Assembly: GCF_014698995.1 (NCBI RefSeq)
Contig: NZ_JACWZZ010000002.1
Location: 682,001 to 746,000 of the forward strand
Direction of reading: 5' to 3'
From: Hymenobacter duratus
GTDB lineage: Bacteria > Bacteroidota > Bacteroidia > Cytophagales > Hymenobacteraceae
Length of the DNA: 64,000 nucleotides
Shown here in pieces: positions 25,996-34,300 of the stretch. The translations under genes were made by a program, and so were the position numbers. The notes beneath the pieces were generated by a model that saw only the letters and a list, made by a program, of their open reading frames with translations, searched no databases and was not told the DNA's origin. Position 1 is the stretch's first letter, and each line of letters opens with the position of its first letter.

Positions 25996-27555
25996 ATGAA
26001 ACCTACATTTTCCCGCTTGCTGCTGGCCGCCGCGCTGCTCGGCCCGGCCGGAGCACATACTGCCCAGGCCGCCGAACTAGTGGAACTGCGCCAGCCCAAC
26101 GCCGCTAAGGTGGTCGTGAAGCTGCAGTTCCGCAACGGCTCCGCCGCCGACCCGGTCGGCAAAGAAGGCCTCACGTTCCTGACCTCTCAGCTTGTGACAG
26201 AAGGCGGTACCAAGGACATGACCTCGGCCCAGCTGAAGGATTTCCTTTATCCGATGTCCACGCGCTACTATGCCGTCACGGACAAGGAAGTCACCACCTT
26301 CACTTTCGAGTTTCACAAGGACTTTATCGACAAGTTTTACCCGGTGCTGCGCGGGCTGATGCTCACGCCCAGCTTCACGCAGGAAGACTTCGACCGGATG
26401 AAGTCCAACCTGCATAATTACGTGGAGCAGGTGATTCGGGCGTCGTCGGATGAGGACTACAGCAAGTTTGCGCTGGAAGACCAGCTGTTCCGGGGCACGC
26501 GGTTTCAGCACATGACGCGCGGCACCGCCGCCGGCGTGAAGAACCTGACGCTGGCCGACGTGAAAAAGCAATACGCCGCCGCTTTCGGGCAGGACAACCT
26601 GACCATCGGGCTGGCCGGCAACTATCCGGCTTCGTTTGCCAAGCAGCTGGAAGCTGACCTGAAAAAATTACCCAAAAGCTCAGTGAAGCCTGCCGTGCCG
26701 ACTGTAGCCATGCCCAAAGGCATTCGTGTCGAAATCATCAGCAAGCCTGATGCGCTGGGCTCGGCTATATATGCGGGCTTTCCCATCCAAACCACCCGTG
26801 CCAACGACGACTTCGCGGCCCTGATGGTGGCCAACTCCTGGTTGGGTGAACACCGCAAAAGCTACGGCAAGCTCTACGACAAGATCCGGACGACCCGCTC
26901 CATGAACTACGGCGACTACAGCTACGTGGAATGGTACGAGGGCGGCGGCCAGAACATGCTGCCCGTGCCCGGCGTGCCGCGCCATGCCAACTACGCCAGC
27001 CTGTGGCTGCGCCCGGTCCAGATTGCCGAAGGCCTGCGCAAGCAATACCCCTCGGAGCTAGGCGACCTGAAAGTAGGCCACGCGCCGTTTGCACTGCGCC
27101 TGGCCGTGCGCGAAATGGACAACGTAGTAAAAAACGGCCTCAGCAAAGAGGATTTCGAGCTGACTCGCACCTTCCTGCGCTCCTACGTGAAGCTCTACGG
27201 CACCACGCCCGCCAAGCAGCTCGGCTTCCTGCTCGACTCGAAATTCTACGGCCGCAAAGACTGGCTGAAGGAAGTAGACGGCCAGCTGGCCAAGCTCACG
27301 GTAGACGACGTGAACCGCGCCATCCGCAAGCACTGGCAGGTACAGAACATGTTCGTGACCATCGTGACGGACGACAGCGAGGCTCAGCCCCTGGCCGATG
27401 TACTCAAGAACAACACGCCCTCGCCGATGAGCTATGCCAACGTAGTGAAAGCCGGCCTGCCCGCCGAGGTGGTAGCCGAAGACAAAGCTGTAGCTGATTA
27501 TAAGCTGAACGTGACCGACGTGAAAATCGTGGACACAAAAGACACGTTTAAGTAG
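25996..27555 (+). CDS. M16-family peptidase, non-catalytic partner subunit
   Basis: A 519-residue secreted protein with a signal peptide (LLLAAALLGPAGAHTAQA). At the position where the partner has HFFEH the sequence reads KEGLTFLTSQLVTEG, so the zinc motif is lost. The C-terminal half keeps the substrate-contact region (DKIRTTRSMNYGDYSY). This is the usual pairing in bacterial M16B systems, in which the inactive subunit supplies Arg and Tyr residues to the active site. The 25-bp spacing and a shared terminator downstream indicate one operon and a heterodimer. Loss of the zinc motif is family-typical, not damage. Confidence 0.92.
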   Translation: MKPTFSRLLLAAALLGPAGAHTAQAAELVELRQPNAAKVVVKLQFRNGSAADPVGKEGLTFLTSQLVTEGGTKDMTSAQLKDFLYPMSTRYYAVTDKEVTTFTFEFHKDFIDKFYPVLRGLMLTPSFTQEDFDRMKSNLHNYVEQVIRASSDEDYSKFALEDQLFRGTRFQHMTRGTAAGVKNLTLADVKKQYAAAFGQDNLTIGLAGNYPASFAKQLEADLKKLPKSSVKPAVPTVAMPKGIRVEIISKPDALGSAIYAGFPIQTTRANDDFAALMVANSWLGEHRKSYGKLYDKIRTTRSMNYGDYSYVEWYEGGGQNMLPVPGVPRHANYASLWLRPVQIAEGLRKQYPSELGDLKVGHAPFALRLAVREMDNVVKNGLSKEDFELTRTFLRSYVKLYGTTPAKQLGFLLDSKFYGRKDWLKEVDGQLAKLTVDDVNRAIRKHWQVQNMFVTIVTDDSEAQPLADVLKNNTPSPMSYANVVKAGLPAEVVAEDKAVADYKLNVTDVKIVDTKDTFK

Positions 27556-27581
27556 GCGCGTTTAACAGCACAGCCGCTTCT

Positions 27582-27618
27582 AAAAACCGGCCCGGAAGTT
27601 TTCCGGGCCGGTTTTTTC
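27582..27618 (+). terminator. Intrinsic terminator after M16 operon
   Basis: Arms of 13 bases (27585-27597 and 27601-27613, containing CCGGCCCGG) with a 3-base gap, preceded by A residues and followed by a T run. Confidence 0.93.
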
Positions 27619-27692
27619 TTTTTCAGGTTAAACCTGTTGCCTGGCTGCCCCTCTATGCAGTATATTTTGATAACTCATTTCTTCCCAGCCAG

Positions 27693-28586
27693 ATGAAAGC
27701 CACTGCCCTACCCCGCCTGCTGCTGCTCCTGCTGTTCGTGTTCTGCACCGCTGCCTCAGCCAGCGCCGCCAAAGGGCATCGGCGTGGCTTCGGGCCGGCT
27801 AATCCCGAACTCAAAGCCTATCTAGCGCAGAACGTGCTGCCCGCAGTGCGTCAGCAACGCCAGAAACTGGAGCCCCAGCTCAGCACCGCCGACAGAGCGC
27901 AACTGGCCATCTACCGCATCCAGCTCAAGGAAATAGATCAGAAAATGCAGACGCTGCGCCAGAGCATCGGGGCGACGAGCCCGGCCCCGCCACCTCCCGG
28001 CACCCGCCCCGCCCTGCCGGAAGCGCTGAAGCAACAGGTGCAGCAGGTGCACACCGAACACAAAACCCTGATGCAGAATGTGAGCCAGCTGGCCCAGAAA
28101 TATGCCGGCGACATAGCCCGCCTCTCACAGGAGCTGCAGCCGCAAAAAGAGAAATGGGCCGCTGACATGAAGGCGCTGGTACTGAAGAATGCCACCCCGG
28201 AACAACAGGAAAAAATGGGGCAAATGTCCGGTCGTCTGCATCGCCGCGCTGGTGCCAACCGATTCTTCAATCCCGCAATGTTTCTGCTGATGGACCCCAA
28301 CGCCCCGGTCAGCCCGGCCGTTTCCGATTTAGGCAGCACTTCGGTGTATCCGAACCCGGCAGTAGCCACCAGCCAGCTGGAATATGAAGTGAAGAAAGCG
28401 GGCCCCGTAATGGTAGAGTTGCTGGATGGGCGTGGCAACGCCCTACGCACCGTGGCCACCGAAGCTAAGCAGGAAAAGGGTCAGCATACGGTGCAGGTGA
28501 ACATTTCGGAATTGCCCGCCGGAACCTATTTCTACAAAATCACCACCAGGTCGGGCTCCGAAACCCGCCGCTTCGTGAAAGAATAA
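27693..28586 (+). CDS. T9SS-exported coiled-coil protein with type A sorting domain
   Basis: A 297-residue protein. A signal peptide (LLLLLLFVFCTAASASA) is followed by about 170 residues of charged helices (ELKAYLAQNVLPAVRQQRQKL, LPEALKQQVQQVHTEHKTL) that resemble Spy/CpxP-like periplasmic helical proteins. From about residue 215 a classic type IX secretion C-terminal domain begins with STSVYPNPAVATSQL, then LLDGRGN, and ends GTYFYKITTRSGSETRRFVKE. The T9SS domain should take the protein across the outer membrane and allow attachment to the cell surface. A helical chaperone-like cargo is unusual for T9SS. Function is unknown. It is flanked by terminators, so it is monocistronic. Confidence 0.88.
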   Translation: MKATALPRLLLLLLFVFCTAASASAAKGHRRGFGPANPELKAYLAQNVLPAVRQQRQKLEPQLSTADRAQLAIYRIQLKEIDQKMQTLRQSIGATSPAPPPPGTRPALPEALKQQVQQVHTEHKTLMQNVSQLAQKYAGDIARLSQELQPQKEKWAADMKALVLKNATPEQQEKMGQMSGRLHRRAGANRFFNPAMFLLMDPNAPVSPAVSDLGSTSVYPNPAVATSQLEYEVKKAGPVMVELLDGRGNALRTVATEAKQEKGQHTVQVNISELPAGTYFYKITTRSGSETRRFVKE

Positions 28587-28606
28587 CCTGCTTCCGTTCT
28601 TCGTTG

Positions 28607-28637
28607 AAAGCCAGCCTGCTCCCGGGCTGGCTTTTTT
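28607..28637 (+). terminator. Intrinsic terminator after T9SS cargo gene
   Basis: Arms GCCAGCC (28610-28616) and GGCTGGC (28625-28631), AAA before and six T residues after. Confidence 0.88.
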
Positions 28638-28699
28638 GTTTGGCAGAAACCGCGGGCTGCTTTCCCGCGCTCCGCCGTCCGCTAGTATCTTTACGCCCT

Positions 28700-29254
28700 A
28701 TGCTTCGCAATCCGCTTACCTGGCTTCTGCTGTTTGTTGTGTCCACGGCGCTGGCTGCCTGTTGCGGTTCCGTGGCCTGCGACTGCCAGGACTCGCTCGA
28801 TGACGCGGTGTATTTCAACTTCAACCTGAGCCCAACGGCCCCCAACCGCCTCGATTCGGCGGCGGTAGATACCGTTTTCTTTGTGCGGCAGTTGCTGCCC
28901 TACCGCGACACCGTTACCACGGGCCGGCCCGCCATTGATACCATTCAATTGCTGCGGACCGGGCGCGAACGGGGCAATAGCGTGGTGCTGAACAACGCCC
29001 AGCCATTCGGGCAGCGCGGCACCCGCAAGCTCAATCAGTATTCCTACAAGCTGTATCTGGGCAAGCGGCGGGCTCCAACAGCCAGCTTCGTAATTGATAG
29101 TATTCAACTGGAAGATCAGCTGAAAGGCGACGGCTGCTGCACCTGCAACAGCAACGTAAAGAAGCTGGTGTTTCTCCGAGGCGCTTCTGCCCCCATCGAC
29201 GCGTCCGACCCCGGCGGCCAGGACCGGGCCGTCCCCGTTACGCTTAACCGCTGA
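28700..29254 (+). CDS. Hypothetical lipoprotein, cysteine-rich
   Basis: Starting at ATG 28700 the protein has 184 residues with a lipoprotein signal (VVSTALAACCG). The region right after the lipobox is Cys-rich (CCGSVACDC), and a CCTC stretch lies near residue 151. The body is beta-rich with a long Arg/Asn-containing middle (NNAQPFGQRGTRKLNQY). I do not recognise a domain. The Cys pairs could form disulfides in the periplasm. A TATCTTTA element (one base from consensus) at 28686-28693 ends six bases before the ATG, which suggests a very short or absent leader. The frame upstream to 28604 overlaps the preceding terminator and is rejected. Confidence 0.78.
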   Translation: MLRNPLTWLLLFVVSTALAACCGSVACDCQDSLDDAVYFNFNLSPTAPNRLDSAAVDTVFFVRQLLPYRDTVTTGRPAIDTIQLLRTGRERGNSVVLNNAQPFGQRGTRKLNQYSYKLYLGKRRAPTASFVIDSIQLEDQLKGDGCCTCNSNVKKLVFLRGASAPIDASDPGGQDRAVPVTLNR

Positions 29255-29378
29255 GCCGGCCCTGAAATGTCTTTCCGGTTCCTCTGGCACGACCAATGCC
29301 GGGACACGTACGTATAGCTGAAGCACACCGAAGGCTGGCCGCAATGATTTGGCTATCTTCGGTGTTGTTGCTCTACCT

Positions 29379-31709
29379 ATGCTACCCGAAACCACCGCTG
29401 CCCGCCCGGCCCAGTCCGTTTTTCCGTTCAAATCCACGCTCAGCTTCGAGCCAATAATTGCGTATTGGAAGTCGCGTGAGGACGACCCGAACCCGGGTGT
29501 GTCGCTGCTGGCCCGCTCCATTGGGGAGAGAGTCGCTACGGAAACGTGGTGCCGCGGCCCCATCACCGACATGAGCGTGCTGGAATGCAACTGCGACCTG
29601 GTAGACACGCTGATGTTGGCTATGTTTCCGCCCGCTTCGTTCCGTTTCGATATCAGCGGGGCCATTGCGCCGTTTCAGCGCTACAGCTTCTACCATACGC
29701 CCCGTTTCGCCGAAGTGCTGCTGACGGCCGCCAAGAACATCAAGCAGCCGCTTAATATTGACGCCCGCACGCTGGATGTGCACACGGCGCGCATGGCCTA
29801 CCAGCTTATTTTGGACAAGGTGTATGGGGTGCAGATGCCGCATCATGGCTCAATTATTTTCACCGTACCCGACTACAGCATCGGCCTCTACCGGCACTAT
29901 GGCGTAGAGTTCAACTCTACATTCCTGGATGTGCGCGTCGTGGGCACACGCCCCGAACTGACTTCGGAGCAGATTGAGCTATTGACCCGGAATCCGCACC
30001 GCGTGGACTTGTGGCAGCAGCTGTTGCCGCCCGACTTGTTTGAGCTCGAAGGCTTCAACATTCTGCATCTGGTGGATGTAACGGACCAGGAAATCCTGTC
30101 GGAGCTGAAGTACGACCTGCTAGAGCGCGACGTTCTGCAGGCTTCTGACCGGCTGGAACAGATTCAGGAGAAGCTGCGGGTGCTGTTCAAGCGGCCGTTT
30201 CTGCAGCTCGGCATTGCGGCCTACGACGAGAAAAAGCGGGCTTTCGTGGACTTTGGCCGCAAAATCAACCACAGCTTCCTGACCAAGCAGCTCCACAGCC
30301 AGGATGCCGGCTCCGGCTTCCGCCAGATCTATTCGGAGCTGTGGCAGAACCGCCAGCCGCTGGTGCTGGAAGACGTGGAAACGGCCGCCATTCCCGAGGA
30401 TCTGCGCCAGCAGATTCTCAGCATCGGTATCCGGTCGGCCATTCTGGCGCTGCTGCCCTACGGCGACGATACGGTGGGGCTGCTGGAGCTGGGCTCCCCG
30501 AATATCGGCGACCTGGACGAGTTTGATATTGAGACGGTAGCGCAGTTTGTGCCGCTGTTTGCGGTGGCTGTGAAACGCAACGCCGAGGAAATCCAGACCC
30601 GCGTACAGTCCATCATTAAGGAGAAGTTTACGGCCATTCATCCGAGTATGGAATGGCGCTTCACCAATGCGGCTGAAAACCTGCTGCAGAAGCTGGAAGA
30701 AGGCAACCGCAACGCCGAGATGGAGGCCATCATCTTCCACGACGTGTACCCGCTGCACGGTTCCTGCGACATTCGGGGTTCCAGCACGGCCCGCAACGAG
30801 GCCATCCAGGGCGACCTGATTGAGCACCTGACGCTGGCCAATAAAGTCCTCAAGAAGGCCTCCGAATTTCAGGCGCTGCCCATTCTCGACGAGCTGAAAT
30901 TCTACGTCAACAAGAACCTGCGGCGGCTGCGCCAGACCCTGATTTCCGGCGACGAGGTGAGCATTTTTGAGTCGCTGAAGACGGAAGTAGAGCCGCTGTT
31001 TGAGTATCTGGGGCAGAACACGCCCGAGCTGCAGCCGGTTATCACGCAATACTGGTCGAATATTGATGCGGAGCTGGGCATCCTCTATAAGCGCCGCAAG
31101 GCCTTCGAGGAAAGCACCACGCTGCTCAACGATACGGTGAGCGACTACCTCGATGAGGAAGAGGAAAAGGCGCAGCAGATGTTTCCGCACTACTTCCAGC
31201 GCTTCAAAACCGACGGTGTGGAGTACAACATCTACGTGGGAGCCTCGCTGGTAGAGCATAAGCCCTTCGACCTGGTTTTCCTGAAAAACCTGCGTTTGTG
31301 GCAGCTGCTGACCATGATTGAGATTACGCGCCGCACGATGGCCCTGAAGCCCCAGCTGCCCGTTCCGCTCGACACCACCCAGCTCATCCTCATTCACAGT
31401 CAGCCGCTGGCCATCCGGTTCCGGCAGGATGAGCGGCAGTTTGACGTAGATGGGGCCTACAATATCCGCTACGAAATCATCAAGAAGCGCATTGATAAGG
31501 CCACCGTGCAGGGTACTGGCGAGCGGCTCACGCAGCCCGGCCATATTGCGCTGGTCTACTCGCAGCAGCGCGAAGCCGACGAATACCTCGAATACCTAGA
31601 TTATATGCAGGACCGCGGCTTGCTGGAGCCTGAGATAGAAGAGCTGGAGCTGGAAGAGCTGCAGGGCGTGAAAGGCCTGCTGGCGCTGCGGGTGAAAGTG
31701 AAGTTTTAG
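29379..31709 (+). CDS. Large GAF-domain protein of unknown function
   Basis: Starting at ATG 29379 the protein has 776 residues, soluble, without signal peptide. A GAF fold covers about residues 255-405, with FLQLGIAAYDEKKRAF at its start and SAILALLPYGDDTVGLLELGSP near its end. The N-terminal 250 residues and the long C-terminal half are mostly helical and not assignable. The last 40 residues are acidic (EPEIEELELEELQGV). GAF domains bind small ligands or mediate dimerisation, but there is no kinase, cyclase or DNA-binding domain here. It may be a sensory scaffold. TATCTTCG at 29354-29361 is a near-consensus promoter. The TTG at 29349 is a poor start. Confidence 0.85.
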   Translation: MLPETTAARPAQSVFPFKSTLSFEPIIAYWKSREDDPNPGVSLLARSIGERVATETWCRGPITDMSVLECNCDLVDTLMLAMFPPASFRFDISGAIAPFQRYSFYHTPRFAEVLLTAAKNIKQPLNIDARTLDVHTARMAYQLILDKVYGVQMPHHGSIIFTVPDYSIGLYRHYGVEFNSTFLDVRVVGTRPELTSEQIELLTRNPHRVDLWQQLLPPDLFELEGFNILHLVDVTDQEILSELKYDLLERDVLQASDRLEQIQEKLRVLFKRPFLQLGIAAYDEKKRAFVDFGRKINHSFLTKQLHSQDAGSGFRQIYSELWQNRQPLVLEDVETAAIPEDLRQQILSIGIRSAILALLPYGDDTVGLLELGSPNIGDLDEFDIETVAQFVPLFAVAVKRNAEEIQTRVQSIIKEKFTAIHPSMEWRFTNAAENLLQKLEEGNRNAEMEAIIFHDVYPLHGSCDIRGSSTARNEAIQGDLIEHLTLANKVLKKASEFQALPILDELKFYVNKNLRRLRQTLISGDEVSIFESLKTEVEPLFEYLGQNTPELQPVITQYWSNIDAELGILYKRRKAFEESTTLLNDTVSDYLDEEEEKAQQMFPHYFQRFKTDGVEYNIYVGASLVEHKPFDLVFLKNLRLWQLLTMIEITRRTMALKPQLPVPLDTTQLILIHSQPLAIRFRQDERQFDVDGAYNIRYEIIKKRIDKATVQGTGERLTQPGHIALVYSQQREADEYLEYLDYMQDRGLLEPEIEELELEELQGVKGLLALRVKVKF

Positions 31710-31731
31710 GTGTAGCAAACACGCCAGACCA

Positions 31732-31774
31732 GCCGCTCACTGTTTCTCCCGGAGAAACAGTGAGCGGCTTTTTT
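31732..31774 (+). terminator. Strong intrinsic terminator (18-bp arms)
   Basis: Arms 31732-31749 and 31751-31768 are perfect inverted repeats (GCCGCTCACTG at the base), followed by six T residues. The stem is longer than the others in this window. Confidence 0.93.
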
Positions 31775-31832
31775 CTGCCCTCATGGTGCAGAAAGCGTTG
31801 CAACTGCTTAGTATTGGGTTGAAAAGTCTGCT

Positions 31833-32321
31833 ATGCGTGCGTTGCTCACAGCTTGTCTGCTGTTTTCTTGGTTGCCTGGCCGGAGCCAGCGGATCGTGCT
31901 GCCCGATGGCGAGTACATGGATACGACCATCACCCGGCAGTCGGGGTGCCAGGGCAAGCCCACGGCCCGCTACTACAGCGTGAATGGCAAGTATCCGCGC
32001 AGCTCCGATACGCTGCGCGAGCAGGCGCAGGCATTTTTGCAGCGTAGCGGCCACTCATATTCCGGCAGCGGCTACGTCACGTTCCGGTTTGTGGTGGACT
32101 GCAGTGGCAAACGCCTACCCCGCACGCAGGTGCTGCAGACGGATGCCCGCTACCAGCGGTACCGTTTTCAGCCAGAGCTGGTGGAGAAATTATACGCTTA
32201 CCTGACTACACTCAACGACTGGCACATAGCCCGCAGCCCCAACGGTCAGGAAACTGCGAATTATATTGCCTACATAGCCTTCAAAATCAATCATGGGAAA
32301 GTTGTGGCGGTGTGCCCCTAG
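31833..32321 (+). CDS. Hypothetical secreted protein, TonB-C-like fold
   Basis: A 162-residue protein with a signal peptide (LLTACLLFSWLPGRSQ). The segment GYVTFRFVVDCSGKRLPRTQVLQ, followed by helix and strand, resembles the C-terminal domain of TonB-type proteins, though without the YP motif. There is no N-terminal transmembrane anchor of TonB type. Function is unknown. The stop codon overlaps the start of the next gene by 29 bp, so the two are translated together. Confidence 0.75.
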   Translation: MRALLTACLLFSWLPGRSQRIVLPDGEYMDTTITRQSGCQGKPTARYYSVNGKYPRSSDTLREQAQAFLQRSGHSYSGSGYVTFRFVVDCSGKRLPRTQVLQTDARYQRYRFQPELVEKLYAYLTTLNDWHIARSPNGQETANYIAYIAFKINHGKVVAVCP

Positions 32322-33177
32322 TCTGTTGCTGGGGCTGCTGAGCGCCCACCTGAGTTCCTGCCAGCCTAACAATTCTGGGCATCCACCCGCCGCGCAGGCA
32401 CTGCCCGACAAGTGCAGCAGCCGCCAGTACCAGGACAGCCTGGTCAGCAGGTACATTGAGCACGGAGCCCAACGGTTTAGCTACCTCGACCCGCGCTGGA
32501 CGCAGTACTGCGACAGTCTGATTGCTGTTTGCCCCAACATTGCGGTAGCGTACCGGGAAAAGGCTATTCCGCTCATCAAGGACGGCAAGTTTGAGGAAGC
32601 CTTTGCGCTGGAAGACAAGGCGGTGGCCCTGAATCCCAAACAGTGGCTGGCCTATCGGGGCTTCCTGAAATGCATTTTTTCCAAGGACTACGAAGGTGCC
32701 ATTCTCGACTTTCAGAACGCGGCCCGGCTTACCCCCTACGGACTGGAAATGGACCACACGTATCCGTTCTTCGAGGGCCTCTGCCACCTGGAGATGGGCC
32801 GCTATGCCCAGGCCGAAGCCAGCTTCAAGCAGGACATGCAGCAGCAGCGCGGCCCCGACGGCCAGCGTGATATTCATTTCAATACGCTGTTTTACGTGGG
32901 CGTGCTCTATTATGAGATGAAGCAGTACGAGGTGGCAGCCACCTATCTGGGCTGGTGCCTGCGCGTCTATCCCCAACACCCCGACGCCAACTACTACCTG
33001 GCTCTGGTGAGCCGCGCCCGCGGCAATGAGCCGCTGGCCCGACGCCATCTGGAGCTGGCCCGGCAGGCGCTGGGCAAGGGCTACACCATGAATGAGGACA
33101 ACTTGTACTATTCCAACTACCCCCACCAGATAACCCTCTACGAAGTGGCTACCGCGCTGGCCCCGGCATCCCGCTGA
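32293..33177 (+). CDS. TPR-like lipoprotein
   Basis: A 294-residue lipoprotein (SAHLSSC lipobox). Helical repeats of tetratricopeptide type are visible: AYREKAIPLIKDGKFEEAFALEDKAVALNPK, QWLAYRGFLKC, and later YVGVLYYEMKQYEVAATYLGWCLRVYPQHPDANYYLALVSRARGN with ARRHLELARQAL. TPR arrays bind partner proteins. The start overlaps the previous gene by 29 bp. The gene converges with a PAP2 phosphatase gene only 6 bp away, so no terminator separates them. Confidence 0.85.
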   Translation: MGKLWRCAPSLLLGLLSAHLSSCQPNNSGHPPAAQALPDKCSSRQYQDSLVSRYIEHGAQRFSYLDPRWTQYCDSLIAVCPNIAVAYREKAIPLIKDGKFEEAFALEDKAVALNPKQWLAYRGFLKCIFSKDYEGAILDFQNAARLTPYGLEMDHTYPFFEGLCHLEMGRYAQAEASFKQDMQQQRGPDGQRDIHFNTLFYVGVLYYEMKQYEVAATYLGWCLRVYPQHPDANYYLALVSRARGNEPLARRHLELARQALGKGYTMNEDNLYYSNYPHQITLYEVATALAPASR

Positions 33178-33183
33178 TGCACC

Positions 33184-33852
33184 TCAGATCTGCTGCTCTT
33201 CCCGCCAGTAGAGCCGCAGCGCCGTGCGTAGCAGAATCAGCCAGAGCAGGCCGGCCGCGAAGCCGGCCAGCACATCGGTGGCATAGTGTACCTGCAGGTA
33301 CACCCGCGTCAGGCCGATGAGCACTGCCCACAACAACAGCAGCGCGGCCCAGGCCGGATGCCGGCCGTGCTGCCACAGCAGCCACCCCAGGCATCCGTAA
33401 AGTGCCATCCCAATCATGGCGTGGCCGCTGGGGAAGCTCAAGCCCAGTTGAGAGAGCAGCGCAGAAGCCGGGCGCGGCCTTTGGAAGTGAGTTTTGAGCA
33501 GCTGATTGAAAAGGGTAGCTCCGGCTACGGCCAGAAACACTTCCAGCGCTTCCCGCCGATGCCCCCACCAGCGCAAACCCGCCGGTATAAGCACCCCGGC
33601 TCCCACCAGAAAAGGCAGCGAAGCAAAAAAAGTCACCACGTGTACTCCGCTCGTCAGGCCAGGCCAGGCGGCACGCAGCGCATTGGCGTGCCCGATAGCC
33701 CAATTGTCGAAGGTGAGCGAATTCGCCACGAATACGACCCGCGTGAGGTAGAAAAACATGCCCAATGATGCCAGAAACACTCCTCCTACCAGCAGAACTT
33801 CCGCGGTCAGAAAACTGAGCAGCGTGAGCAGACGAGCAGTGAGCTTCTTCAT
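33184..33852 (-). CDS. PAP2-family phosphatase (first paralogue)
   Basis: Starting at ATG 33852 the protein has 222 residues and about six transmembrane helices. The three PAP2 motifs are intact: KTHFQRPRP, SFPSGHAM and GLTRVYLQVHYATD, containing the catalytic histidines. Family members dephosphorylate lipid phosphates such as undecaprenyl pyrophosphate or phosphatidic acid at the membrane. A second paralogue lies at 34301-35014 on the same strand, with a tRNA between them. The longer frame to 33957 adds no conserved sequence. Confidence 0.92.
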   Translation of the reverse strand: MKKLTARLLTLLSFLTAEVLLVGGVFLASLGMFFYLTRVVFVANSLTFDNWAIGHANALRAAWPGLTSGVHVVTFFASLPFLVGAGVLIPAGLRWWGHRREALEVFLAVAGATLFNQLLKTHFQRPRPASALLSQLGLSFPSGHAMIGMALYGCLGWLLWQHGRHPAWAALLLLWAVLIGLTRVYLQVHYATDVLAGFAAGLLWLILLRTALRLYWREEQQI

Positions 33853-34051
33853 TGACCACGGAGTTACGCGGATTTCTACGGATGTTGAGTCGTTGCCAGT
33901 GATGGGCGGAAGAAGACCGGGGTGCGTGGAACGGGCACCGCGGACTGCCGTGAACACCGGGCAGAATGGCGACGATGCCAGACCACGTTTACGGCTGCGG
34001 GCCTGCGCCGTTCACCGGTTCCGAACAACCCAGCGGCAATGGGCAATAAAC

Positions 34052-34082
34052 AAAAAAGCCGGTCCATTGCTGGACCGGCTTT
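34052..34082 (-). terminator. Intrinsic terminator of the tRNA-Leu gene
   Basis: On the minus strand arms AGCCGGTCCA and TGGACCGGCT flank a 4-base loop, followed by six T residues. It lies just 3' of the tRNA. Confidence 0.92.
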
Positions 34083-34084
34083 CG

Positions 34085-34166
34085 TGCGCTCGGAGAGACT
34101 CGAACTCTCACACCTTTCGGAACTGCCGCCTGAAGACAGCGCGTCTACCAATTTCGCCACAAGCGC
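34085..34166 (-). tRNA. tRNA-Leu (anticodon CAG)
   Basis: On the minus strand the acceptor arms GCGCTTG and CGAGCGC pair (with one G-T wobble). The D arm (ATTGGTAGAC), the anticodon stem CTGTC/GGCAG with loop TTCAGGC (anticodon CAG), a long variable arm typical of class II tRNAs, and a T arm (GAGAGTTCGAGTCTCTC) are all present. The 82-nt gene ends with discriminator A, and CCA is not encoded. It has its own promoter (34216-34223) and terminator. Confidence 0.95.
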
Positions 34167-34215
34167 AACTTGTGCATCAAGCTTCATTTCCCTTGCGGGT
34201 TGTTGTTTGATGCTG

Positions 34216-34223
34216 CAAAGATA
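34216..34223 (-). promoter_or_regulatory. Promoter -7 element of tRNA-Leu
   Basis: TATCTTTG on the minus strand, a perfect TAnnTTTG match, about 50 bases upstream of the mature tRNA 5' end. A TTG lies 21 bases further upstream in the -33 position. Confidence 0.65.
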
Positions 34224-34300
34224 GAGACAAGTTGCGGCACCAGACAAGCTTCGCTGAAAAAAAGCCGATAATTTTCCTGCAAAAAAATTCGCTTTGCACG

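Noticed and set aside
30120..31544. Long minus-strand frame opposite the GAF protein
   Set aside because: Same shadow composition, no start or family signal, and the plus strand is clearly coding.
34170..34190. Another TGCATCAAG sequence near tRNA-Leu that resembles the kdp hairpin loop
   Set aside because: Its flanks do not form the outer C/G stem and inner stem, so the match looks accidental.
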